Part shown: positions 9,980 through 15,690 of the stretch, in pieces
How the letters are laid out: every line of letters begins with the position of its first letter
How positions within the stretch are numbered: the stretch's first letter is position 1
NCBI GenBank assembly: GCA_002354005.1
Contig: DEKS01000038.1
Span: forward strand, 4,880-21,243
DNA from: Bacteroidales bacterium UBA2716
Lineage (GTDB): Bacteria; Bacteroidota; Bacteroidia; Bacteroidales; UBA932
Reading direction: 5' to 3'
DNA: 16,364 nucleotides
Notes under the pieces: model-generated
What the model was told of the DNA's origin: nothing
Databases searched by the model: none
What the model saw: only the letters and a program-made list of their open reading frames with translations
Position numbers and translations under genes: made by a program

Positions 9980-10541
9980 CGTGAATCACGGACTTTACCG
10001 GAGCAATCGCTTCCAGGCGGCTGCGGCCGGGTAAATCGTCAATCTCTACCAGGAACACAAAGTCCTTCACCTTCACCTGATATTCTTTTCCGTCGATGGT
10101 GACCTTTTGGGCGTTCAGGCCCAGGGCCAGGCCGCGTGCCGTGCCGCCGGTGGCCAGGATATCGTCAAAGAAGGTAAGCTCAATGGTGTCGCCGGTGGGC
10201 TTGCTGGCAGCAAGGTCCGAGCGGCGGAAGTACACATGGTCCGGACCGTATTCCTTCATGATTTCCACCTGCACCAGATCGCCTTCGGAGAAGGGCAGTT
10301 TGCCTTTTTTACGCAGGGGAATCAGATTCGCGATAGGGTTCTCACCGTAGAGCATGCCGGCGCCGAACAGGAAACCGCGCGCCTCCGGGGCGGCAATGTT
10401 GGGGGCAAGGCACAGGGCGGTGAGGTCGTCGCAAAGGCTGCGGAAGAGCTCCTTGTCCTGGATGAAAGGGATGATGTCCACAAAGTTGACTCCCTTGATG
10501 GGAAAGTCCGGATAGAATTTGATGTACTTGCTGTAATCCAT
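9966..10541 (-). CDS. apt: Adenine phosphoribosyltransferase-family protein
   Basis: Apt-type enzymes salvage adenine to AMP with PRPP. FPIKGVNFVDIIPFI near residues 13-27, PEARGFLFGA near 52-61, LRKKGKLP near 76-83 and the PRPP-binding loop DDILATGGTA at 126-135 are all features of this family. At 191 residues it is 10-20 longer than typical Apt. The extra length appears to lie between the KKGKLP motif and the PRPP loop (EGDLVQVEIMKEYGPDHVYF) and in a TIDGKEYQVKV insertion near 149-158. The base specificity is therefore less certain than the fold. It is the third gene of a tight operon. Its ATG begins one base after the stop of the upstream LuxR-type gene, which suggests translational coupling. 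Its 3' end overlaps the secreted-protein gene by 14 bp. Confidence 0.85.
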   Translation of the reverse strand: MDYSKYIKFYPDFPIKGVNFVDIIPFIQDKELFRSLCDDLTALCLAPNIAAPEARGFLFGAGMLYGENPIANLIPLRKKGKLPFSEGDLVQVEIMKEYGPDHVYFRRSDLAASKPTGDTIELTFFDDILATGGTARGLALGLNAQKVTIDGKEYQVKVKDFVFLVEIDDLPGRSRLEAIAPVKSVIHVKEK

Positions 10542-10542
10542 A

Positions 10543-11127
10543 TTATTCTACTGAATTCATGTCTATCAGGTTGTTCAGGAGGGCATATACCGTGAGGCCC
10601 GCCACCGTTTTGATGCCGGTTTTGCGAGTGATGTTCTTGCGGTGGGTGATAACGGTGTAGATGGAGATGTTGTACTGGTCCGCAATCTCCTTGTTGAGCA
10701 TGCCCTTGGCCACACAGATGAGGATTTCCTTTTCCCGCTGGGAGAGCTCCTCCCCTTCTGCCTTGGGGGCTTCCGTGCGGTCTTCCAGGGCGGCGCGCAC
10801 CTTCTTGATAATAGCCGGCGGGGTGTCCATGAGGCCTATCACGCCGTCATACTGGCGCTGCTGTTCCTCGTCCATGGGACCGGTGGTGAAAGCGATGACG
10901 GGGGCGTCCGAATACTCTGCCAAGCGGGCCTTGACGCTACTGCGGGAGGCATAATCGAAGATCTCCGGGTCCACGATAACCACGTCCGGAGCCATGCTCC
11001 GCAGCTCTTGCCCATTGATATCCCTCAGGATAGCGCAGACTTCGAATTCCCCCAAGTCGTTGAACACTTGTTCCAGGCCTTTTGCCGCGATGGCGGAAGG
11101 GACGACGATGAGGATGCGTTTACTCAT
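10543..11127 (-). CDS. LuxR/NarL-type regulator with degenerate receiver domain
   Basis: The product is a 194-residue DNA-binding regulator. Residues 1 to about 115 resemble a response-regulator receiver. Residues 128-190 are a LuxR-type helix-turn-helix, with LSQREKEILICVAKG, NKEIADQYNIS and TVITHRKNITRKTGI in the family order. The receiver looks atypical. The acidic pair that binds Mg2+ (normally DD after the first strand) is replaced by VP in ILIVVPSA. The conserved Lys near the end of the domain is not seen (GVIGLMDT). Asp53 does sit at the phospho-acceptor position in DVVIVDPEI. Ordinary phosphorylation is therefore doubtful, and no histidine kinase is encoded nearby. Its start overlaps the 3' end of the hemerythrin-domain gene by 8 bp, and apt follows after 1 nt, so the three are surely cotranscribed. 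Its targets are unknown. Confidence 0.88.
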   Translation of the reverse strand: MSKRILIVVPSAIAAKGLEQVFNDLGEFEVCAILRDINGQELRSMAPDVVIVDPEIFDYASRSSVKARLAEYSDAPVIAFTTGPMDEEQQRQYDGVIGLMDTPPAIIKKVRAALEDRTEAPKAEGEELSQREKEILICVAKGMLNKEIADQYNISIYTVITHRKNITRKTGIKTVAGLTVYALLNNLIDMNSVE

Positions 11128-11821
11128 GGTTCTCTATCCTCCCTACCATGGGGACCAGGATATCGTCCTCTATAAAAGTGTGCTTGCCAAGGTCGTATTC
11201 CAAGGTGAAGATGTAGAAGAGCACCTTGTAGGCTTCCTGCTGGTTGCACTGGGCCGGGATGTACTTCATTACCAGGTTCTTGAGGTCCTCCAGCTTCTCT
11301 TCCACGTTGGAGTGGTTCTCCTCGTATTCGCCGATGGTGAACTGGGCGCCGCTGCGCTTATTGAGGACGGCCTCCACATAGGGGAACACCTGGCCTTCTT
11401 CATAGGCGAAGTGCTTGGCGAGCTCCTCTTTGTAGTCGGCAAAGAATTTCCAGATGACACGCTGCTGCTTTTCCGCGCAGGGCTGAATCATCTGCTCCAG
11501 GGCGGCGGCCATTTCCGGCACCACCACGTCCGTGTAATAGGTGTGCGACTGGTGCAGGTACTTGAGGATGTCCAGCAGATGGGCGGCGGAAAGCGCCTCC
11601 CGCGTGGGCCGATAACCGTCGAAGGCGTATACGCGGCAAATGAGAAGGAAGGTTTCCGGGTCTATGCCGGCCTGTTGGCAGACATCCGCCACGGTGGCCT
11701 CCCCGAAGCCGAATGGCAGGCCCAGCCGGGTTGCGACGCCCAAAAGGGAGAAGTCCGTATCCAGCAGTTCCGCCATTTTCATGGCAGGACTCATGGGGTG
11801 TCGATTGGCGCTTGTATTCAT
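11120..11821 (-). CDS. Hemerythrin (HHE) domain protein, RIC/ScdA-like
   Basis: The product is 233 residues from the ATG at 11821. A GTG at 11830 would add three residues but overlaps a -7 element, so the ATG is preferred. Residues about 15-66 look like the N-terminal DUF542 module of the YtfE/ScdA iron-sulfur repair proteins (MAELLDTDFSLLGVATRLG ... TVADVCQQAGID). The Cys-Cys pair usual in that module is absent, with GFGEA in its place. The C-terminal part is a hemerythrin-like four-helix di-iron domain. Its candidate ligands are His90 or His93, His137 and Glu141 (HFAYE), His170, and His214 with Glu218 (HTFIE). The family binds O2 or NO, or repairs di-iron and Fe-S centres after oxidative or nitrosative stress. 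Fusion by overlap with a LuxR-type regulator suggests a sensory role, but this is inference. Confidence 0.87.
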   Translation of the reverse strand: MNTSANRHPMSPAMKMAELLDTDFSLLGVATRLGLPFGFGEATVADVCQQAGIDPETFLLICRVYAFDGYRPTREALSAAHLLDILKYLHQSHTYYTDVVVPEMAAALEQMIQPCAEKQQRVIWKFFADYKEELAKHFAYEEGQVFPYVEAVLNKRSGAQFTIGEYEENHSNVEEKLEDLKNLVMKYIPAQCNQQEAYKVLFYIFTLEYDLGKHTFIEDDILVPMVGRIENHE

Positions 11822-11829
11822 ACGGGACA

Positions 11830-11837
11830 CAAAGTTA
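11830..11837 (-). promoter_or_regulatory. Second candidate -7 element at the hemerythrin-domain gene
   Basis: The minus strand reads TAACTTTG, ending 8 nt before the preferred ATG at 11821. No -33 TTG is evident. It could give a nearly leaderless transcript that bypasses the upstream hairpin at 11853-11886. Confidence 0.4.
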
Positions 11838-11852
11838 AAAAAATTCAGGGAA

Positions 11853-11886
11853 TAAAAAAACTTCCAGACTTCACAGCCGGGAAGTT
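11853..11886 (-). terminator. Terminator-like hairpin in the leader of the hemerythrin operon
   Basis: Read on the minus strand, AACTTCC (11886-11880) pairs with GGAAGTT (11865-11859) across a 14-nt loop, and the stem runs into a stretch of seven T (11860-11854). This is a plausible intrinsic terminator. It lies about 60 nt downstream of a strong minus-strand promoter and about 30 nt upstream of the gene, so it may end a short RNA, act as an attenuator, or catch read-through from nhaC. Confidence 0.6.
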
Positions 11887-11943
11887 CTATAACAACAATA
11901 AAAGGATCTAAACTATCTAACTATATGGCTTGTTTAGTTTTCT
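11853..11943 (-). ncRNA. Candidate ~90-nt leader or small RNA
   Basis: The interval is bounded by a good promoter (11948-11978) and a terminator-like hairpin, both on the minus strand. The predicted transcript contains CUAAAC/GUUUAG arms able to pair near its 5' end, then an A/U-rich linker, then the terminator stem. It matches no RNA family I know. It is inferred only from promoter and terminator placement. Confidence 0.35.
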
Positions 11944-11947
11944 ATTG

Positions 11948-11978
11948 CAAAGGTACGGGCTTTGCGCCGTCCCGGCAA
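11948..11978 (-). promoter_or_regulatory. Strong Bacteroidota promoter upstream of the hemerythrin operon
   Basis: On the minus strand a TTG (11978-11976) is followed after exactly 20 nt by TACCTTTG (11955-11948). This is one of the three complete -33/-7 matches in the window. Transcription would start near 11943, giving a 5' leader of about 120 nt that includes the terminator-like hairpin. Confidence 0.7.
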
Positions 11979-12051
11979 TCACAATTAGTTGGTAGTAACT
12001 GTCCTTTTACTAAAAAGTTATGATGAGTTTACCCGGTTTTACCGCGCGCAA

Positions 12052-12141
12052 GTGCGCTTAGGTGGTAATTTTTTTGCCACCCACGAGCAAAAACGGCCGA
12101 TTTTGCTGGTAGGTGGTAATTTTTCTGCCAGGTAAGCGCAC
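12052..12141. repeat. Compound structure: outer inverted repeat, two direct repeats, central palindrome
   Basis: Three nested layers are visible. The outer arms GTGCGCTTA (12052-12060) and TAAGCGCAC (12133-12141) are a perfect 9-bp inverted repeat. Inside are two 21-nt direct repeats beginning TAGGTGGTAATTTTT, at 12059-12079 and 12110-12130, which differ at one base. Between them lies a 22-nt near-palindrome, 12086-12107, with 10 of 11 pairs matching around CGGCCG. The structure begins 7 nt downstream of the nhaC stop codon (minus strand) and ends before the leader of the hemerythrin operon. GCGC/GCGC arms at 12046-12057 could form a competing hairpin. There is no T-run after it on either strand, so it is not a simple terminator. 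It may be a dispersed repeat, an RNA structure or a binding site. Confidence 0.7.
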
Positions 12142-12148
12142 CACTTCG

Positions 12149-13474
12149 CTAGGAGTAGCGCCGGGGGAAGCGGAAGAGGATGGACAGGAAGGCCACGATG
12201 CCCAGGGCGAAGGGGTAGTACAGGTGGCCGATGATGGCCACGGCCGACACCCCGGCCAGGCCGCTTGCCATGAGCATCTGCGCGCCGTAGGGGATGATGC
12301 CCTGCACCAGGCAGGAGAAGGTGTCCAGGATGGAGGCCGTCTTGCGCGGGTCCAGGCCAAAGCGCTCGGTAATGTCGCGCGCGAGCGGGCCCACGGTGAT
12401 GATGGCGATGGTATTGTTTGCCGTGCACAAGTTCACCAGCGACACCAGCCAGGCAATAGACAGCGCCGCCGTCCTGCGCCCGGCAATGCGGCGGGTGAGT
12501 CCGTCGATAATAAACTGAAGCCCGCCGTTGAACCGGATAATCTCCAGCATGCCGCCCGCCAGAAGCGACACAATAATGAGTTCACCCATGGAGCCGATAC
12601 CGCCTCCGATAGAGGCCATCCAGCCCACAAAGTCATACGCTCCGGTGCACCAGCCGATGACTCCGTTCACCAAAATGCCAATCACCAACACCGTCACCAC
12701 GTTCACGCCCGCAAGCGCCAGCACAATCACCAGCAGGTAAGGCACCAGCCCCACCCACTGCACCGGTGCGGCGGAAGGCGCTGCCTCCACGGACAGCCCC
12801 AGGAACACGTACAGCGCCGTCACCAGGATGGCCGCCGGCGCGGCAATCCACAGGTTCACGCGGAACTTGTCCCGCATGGAGCAGCCCAGGATCTTGGTGG
12901 CCGCCACGGTGGTGTCGGAAATAAAGGAAAGATTGTCGCCAAAAAAGGCGCCGCCCACAATGATGGCCGTCATGAACGGAACACCAATCCCAGCTTCCGC
13001 AGCAATGCCGGAAGCAATGGGAACCAGCGCCACAATGGTCCCAACAGATGTGCCGATAGCCATGGAAATGAAGCACGCCGCCAGGAACAGCCCCGCGTAC
13101 AGGAGGTTCCCCGGCAGGATGCGCAGCGTGGCGTTTACCGTTGCGTCAATGGCGCCAATGTCCTTAGCAGTAGCCGCAAACGCCCCCGCCAGCACAAAAA
13201 TCCAGATCATCAGCAGCACATTCTTGTTGCCGGCCCCTTCCGAGAAAATGGCAATCTTGTCGTCCGTCTTGTCCACGCCGCGCGTAATAACAAGCGCATA
13301 GGCGCTGGCAATGATGAAGGCCGCCGCAACGGGCACCTTGTAAAAATCATGGGCGATGATGGAGCCCAGCAGGTACACGGCCAAAAACACAAAAAGCGGG
13401 CTCAGCGCCAGCCAGCCGTTCATTTTCCGGGTCGATTCCGCCCTATGCTCCGTTTTCTCGGTGTGAATTGCCAT
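12149..13474 (-). CDS. nhaC: Na+/H+ antiporter, NhaC family
   Basis: The product is a 441-residue inner-membrane protein with about ten hydrophobic segments. NhaC-family antiporters exchange internal Na+ for external H+ and help with pH and sodium homeostasis. The region GTSVGTIVALVPIA, then GGAFFGDNLSFISDTT near the middle, matches the family signature (GAxFGDxLSPxSDTT-like). The NNTIAIITVGPLARDI and IIPYGAQ segments near the C-terminus also fit. The start at 13474 (MAIHTEKTEHRAES) gives a short hydrophilic N-terminus before the first membrane helix. The open frame continues upstream to 13834, but that part runs through the promoter and into queH and is not protein-like. It is divergent from queH, with 120 bp shared. 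Exchange of other substrates by this superfamily cannot be excluded. Confidence 0.9.
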   Translation of the reverse strand: MAIHTEKTEHRAESTRKMNGWLALSPLFVFLAVYLLGSIIAHDFYKVPVAAAFIIASAYALVITRGVDKTDDKIAIFSEGAGNKNVLLMIWIFVLAGAFAATAKDIGAIDATVNATLRILPGNLLYAGLFLAACFISMAIGTSVGTIVALVPIASGIAAEAGIGVPFMTAIIVGGAFFGDNLSFISDTTVAATKILGCSMRDKFRVNLWIAAPAAILVTALYVFLGLSVEAAPSAAPVQWVGLVPYLLVIVLALAGVNVVTVLVIGILVNGVIGWCTGAYDFVGWMASIGGGIGSMGELIIVSLLAGGMLEIIRFNGGLQFIIDGLTRRIAGRRTAALSIAWLVSLVNLCTANNTIAIITVGPLARDITERFGLDPRKTASILDTFSCLVQGIIPYGAQMLMASGLAGVSAVAIIGHLYYPFALGIVAFLSILFRFPRRYS

Positions 13475-13497
13475 ACTCGAAAGTTCGTTGGGGACTG

Positions 13498-13505
13498 CAA
13501 AGGTA
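13498..13505 (-). promoter_or_regulatory. Candidate -7 element for nhaC
   Basis: The minus strand reads TACCTTTG, a match to TAnnTTTG, 23 nt upstream of the nhaC ATG. The -33 position shows no TTG. The predicted leader is about 15-20 nt. Confidence 0.5.
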
Positions 13506-13579
13506 CAAATTTTTCCCGTCTCATCCTTGTTTTGGGGCGATTTTGAGGACGAGGAGGGCGGTGAACCGGGGAAAAGGTG

Positions 13580-13587
13580 TATCTTTG
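13580..13587 (+). promoter_or_regulatory. Candidate -7 element abutting queH
   Basis: TATCTTTG ends 7 nt before the preferred queH ATG (13595). Use of this element would give a leaderless or nearly leaderless mRNA. It also argues against the in-frame upstream ATG at 13577, which lies before the promoter. No preQ1-riboswitch-like leader can fit downstream of it. Confidence 0.5.
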
Positions 13588-13594
13588 CAGCGAG

Positions 13595-14167
13595 ATGAAG
13601 ACTCAGGTGCAAATACAGGTGCCGGGAGGGGCGCAAAAGGTGCTGCTGCATGCGTGCTGCGCGCCGTGCTCCAGTGCCATTGTGGAATGCCTCATGGAGC
13701 GGGGCATCAGGCCGGTTATCTTTTACGCCAATTCCAACATCTTCCCCCGCGAGGAATACGACCACCGGCTCAACGAGTGCCTCCGCTACGCAAAAAAATG
13801 GGGCATCGAGATTGTGGACGATATCTATGACCACAACGCCTGGCGGCAGTGCGCCACAGGCCTGGAGGCGGAGCCGGAACGCGGAAAACGCTGCCTGGAA
13901 TGCTTCAAGCAGCGTTTGCTACGGGCGGCAAAGTATGCCTCGGAAAACGGATTCACGGTGCTCACCACCACCCTCGCCAGTTCCCGCTGGAAAGACCTCC
14001 AGCAGGTGGACGAAGCCGGCCGATGGGCCTGTGAACAAGTTTCCGGCGTTACCTGGTGGGCCCAAAACTGGCGTAAGGGCGGGCTCCAGGAACGCCGGAA
14101 TCAAATCATTAAAGAAGAAAACTTTTACAACCAGCTATTCTGCGGTTGCGAGTTCTCCAAGCATTAG
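13595..14167 (+). CDS. queH: Epoxyqueuosine reductase QueH
   Basis: QueH performs the last step of queuosine synthesis, reducing epoxyqueuosine to queuosine in the wobble position of GUN-anticodon tRNAs. It is the non-homologous replacement for the cobalamin enzyme QueG. The 190-residue length is usual. The family's four key cysteines are visible as Cys21-Cys22 (LLHACCAPC) and Cys100/Cys103 (ERGKRCLECF), expected to bind a [4Fe-4S] cluster and a separate iron. Other landmarks are NSNIFPREEYDHR, TTTLASSRWK, and the C-terminal KGGLQER ... FCGCEFS. The start at 13595 is preferred over 13577 because of the -7 element between them. The gene stands alone on its strand. Its stop overlaps that of the convergent beta-barrel gene by 4 bp. 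Confidence 0.94.
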   Translation: MKTQVQIQVPGGAQKVLLHACCAPCSSAIVECLMERGIRPVIFYANSNIFPREEYDHRLNECLRYAKKWGIEIVDDIYDHNAWRQCATGLEAEPERGKRCLECFKQRLLRAAKYASENGFTVLTTTLASSRWKDLQQVDEAGRWACEQVSGVTWWAQNWRKGGLQERRNQIIKEENFYNQLFCGCEFSKH

Positions 14168-14889
14168 TCGTTGCCAAAGACAAAGTTGACACCAATCTTG
14201 AACTGGGAACGACCGGTGCGCTCTCCGTCGATGCGGGACACGTTGAGCAGGCTGTGATCATACCCCGCCATGATGCGGATGTCTCCCAGCATGACCCCGA
14301 CGCCGCCGCCGGCGTAGATATTGAACGGACGCATGTCCGGCTCTTCACCCCACAGGTGGTCATACTTGGTGGTTTCTCCGGTGGTAGCATAGAAAAGCCG
14401 ACCGCCACGAGGTCCATAAATGACGGCGGTAGGAACAGCCGTACCTACCCGGTATGTAGTGCGAGCCACCGGAGTAAACTGAAGATTCACACCGCCGTAA
14501 ACAAAGATGCTGACGTTGTCGTTGATCTCAAAGTCATAGGTGAGATTCACCGGAATGTTCAGGGCCAGTTCACGATAAATACCGCTCTCGAAGTTAAACC
14601 CGCCAAAGCGGCTCTGATAGTACTTGGGCTGCTCACGATACAGTTCTTCCTGGAATAGGGCGTCGATGTAGAAACCGGGGGCGATACCAAAGTTACCGGC
14701 TACCTTGATGTTGAACGTGCCACCCAGGTAGAAGCCGTGCATCATCTCACTGAAGGGCTTGTCACCGTTGTTGTAGTGGGTGATTTCCGTGGAGTTAAGG
14801 TAGCCCACGCCAATATGGAACTGAGCATTGGCTTGTGTTCCCAGCAGCAGAAGGGCTGCGGCAAGAACAAATGCATAAATTTTTTTCAT
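14164..14889 (-). CDS. Outer-membrane beta-barrel protein (porin-like), second of a tandem pair
   Basis: The product has 241 residues. The signal peptide is MKKIYAFVLAAALLLLGTQ ending ANAQ, with likely cleavage near residue 22. The mature protein consists of alternating amphipathic beta-strand segments. These include GFYLGGTFNIKVAGNFGI, YRELALNIPVNLTYDF and the last strand FKIGVNFVFGND. This pattern is that of the small 8-10-stranded beta-barrels common in Bacteroidota (OmpA-barrel/OMP_b-brl type). It is clearly related to the next gene upstream, sharing REL/IALNIPV and GFYxG. An internal GPRGGRLFYATTGETTKYD region is probably an extracellular loop. It lies 18 bp downstream of its paralog, so the two are likely cotranscribed. 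Substrate or role is unknown. Confidence 0.85.
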   Translation of the reverse strand: MKKIYAFVLAAALLLLGTQANAQFHIGVGYLNSTEITHYNNGDKPFSEMMHGFYLGGTFNIKVAGNFGIAPGFYIDALFQEELYREQPKYYQSRFGGFNFESGIYRELALNIPVNLTYDFEINDNVSIFVYGGVNLQFTPVARTTYRVGTAVPTAVIYGPRGGRLFYATTGETTKYDHLWGEEPDMRPFNIYAGGGVGVMLGDIRIMAGYDHSLLNVSRIDGERTGRSQFKIGVNFVFGND

Positions 14890-14907
14890 GGGTTAAGTCC
14901 TTTTATA

Positions 14908-15531
14908 TTAGAAGATATAGCCGACCCCTACTTGCAGGGTATTGCGGAACAGTTTGGAATACTGGGCGGTGGTGAGGTTCACCATACCCAGCTCATAGCG
15001 CACATGGGCGGTAAATCTGTCCGACACAACAACACCGGCGCCGAAACCCCAGCCGACATTGAGGCGGGTGCGCGCGGCGGCCATGTAGTCGCTGCTGGCA
15101 TACAAATTATAGCTGAGTGTGCTGTTTCCGCCATGTACCACGGCATGGTTGAGCAGTCCAATCTGGAAAGCCGGACCGGTAAAGCCCCTGAGTTGGATAG
15201 AAGAACTCACCTGGTAGGTGTAAGCGACATCCACAGGGATATTGAGCGCGATTTCGCGGAAGCTGCCATTGTTCACATTCTCGGGCTTGCTGAACATGAA
15301 GGAGAAGTTAACGCCCGGCAAAACGGAAAGGCCCGACACCCAGGGAAGGTGAATATTGTAACGGGCGCCCACATAAAAGCCGTCCCAGCCACCGTTGCTG
15401 ATGTTTTTGTTGTTTCCCACTTGAACCTGACTTTGCTCAAAGAAGTGCTGATAACCGCCCTCTACCTGCAACTGCGCCTGGGCCTGAAGGCCCACAAACA
15501 GGGCGGCGACAAGAATTAATACCTTTTTCAT
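14908..15531 (-). CDS. Outer-membrane beta-barrel protein, first of a tandem pair
   Basis: The product has 207 residues. It starts with a signal peptide, MKKVLILVAALFVGLQ ending AQAQ (cleavage near residue 20). Amphipathic beta-strands follow, including GFYVGARYNIHLPWVSGL, FREIALNIPVDVAYTY and RLNVGWGFGAGVVVSDRF. The last strand, LQVGVGYIF, ends in the aromatic residue expected for recognition by the BAM complex. It is similar in order and motifs to the downstream gene, which points to an old tandem duplication. A -7 element lies 27 nt upstream of its start. It is divergent from the feoAB gene, with 159 bp between them. The barrel assignment is strong, the function unknown. Confidence 0.86.
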   Translation of the reverse strand: MKKVLILVAALFVGLQAQAQLQVEGGYQHFFEQSQVQVGNNKNISNGGWDGFYVGARYNIHLPWVSGLSVLPGVNFSFMFSKPENVNNGSFREIALNIPVDVAYTYQVSSSIQLRGFTGPAFQIGLLNHAVVHGGNSTLSYNLYASSDYMAAARTRLNVGWGFGAGVVVSDRFTAHVRYELGMVNLTTAQYSKLFRNTLQVGVGYIF

Positions 15532-15558
15532 TTTTAAGTCTATTTTCTAATTAGCTTA

Positions 15559-15566
15559 CAAATGTA
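15559..15566 (-). promoter_or_regulatory. Candidate -7 element for the beta-barrel pair
   Basis: The minus strand reads TACATTTG, a match to TAnnTTTG, 27 nt upstream of the ATG at 15531. No TTG is found at the expected -33 spacing. Confidence 0.5.
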
Positions 15567-15613
15567 GCGCTTTTTCTTCACATTTTGCGTTTTATCACCC
15601 ACAAATTCGGTAA

Positions 15614-15633
15614 AATCCCCATTAATAGGGATT
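15614..15633. promoter_or_regulatory. Inverted repeat overlapping the feoAB -33 element
   Basis: AATCCC (15614-15619) and GGGATT (15628-15633) form perfect 6-bp arms around CATTAATA. The right arm covers the first two bases of the -33 TTG. The position suits a repressor operator, but the sequence does not resemble a classical Fur box and the bound protein is unknown. Confidence 0.4.
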
Positions 15634-15662
15634 GACCGCAAGCGCAATTCGCCGTAACTTTG
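15632..15662 (+). promoter_or_regulatory. Promoter for feoAB
   Basis: TTG at 15632-15634 is followed after exactly 20 nt by TAACTTTG at 15655-15662, a complete -33/-7 match. Transcription would start near 15668, leaving a leader of about 23 nt before the ATG at 15691. Confidence 0.7.
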
Positions 15663-15690
15663 CGCCCGGCGCAAACACAAGACACAGACT

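Larger units (their letters stand above)
11822..12148. other. Non-coding region between hemerythrin operon and nhaC
   Basis: This 327-bp stretch has no credible gene. From left to right it holds a -7 element (11830-11837), a terminator-like hairpin (11853-11886), an A/T-rich leader, a full minus-strand promoter (11948-11978), an unexplained stretch (about 11979-12045) with TAACT/AGTTA arms, and the compound repeat (12052-12141). It is more A/T-rich than the flanking genes. A minus-strand frame crosses part of it but is low-complexity and runs against nhaC in another frame. Confidence 0.7.

Noticed and set aside
11822..11830. GTG start for the hemerythrin-domain gene
   Set aside because: It overlaps the last base of a -7 element, and the ATG three codons later is the better start.
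10994..11911. Plus-strand frame of 305 codons opposite the hemerythrin and regulator genes
   Set aside because: It is antisense to two genes with clear domains, and has no signal peptide or motif.
12039..12428. Minus-strand frame over the end of nhaC and the repeat region
   Set aside because: It uses a different frame from nhaC. The repeated KLPP peptide merely reflects the DNA direct repeats.
12113..13546. Plus-strand frame of 477 codons opposite nhaC
   Set aside because: It is His/Gln/Asn/Arg-rich, as expected for the reverse of hydrophobic membrane codons. nhaC is the real gene.
13475..13834. N-terminal extension of nhaC
   Set aside because: It crosses the divergent promoter region and the start of queH. 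The translation is not protein-like, and a -7 element sits just upstream of the 13474 ATG.
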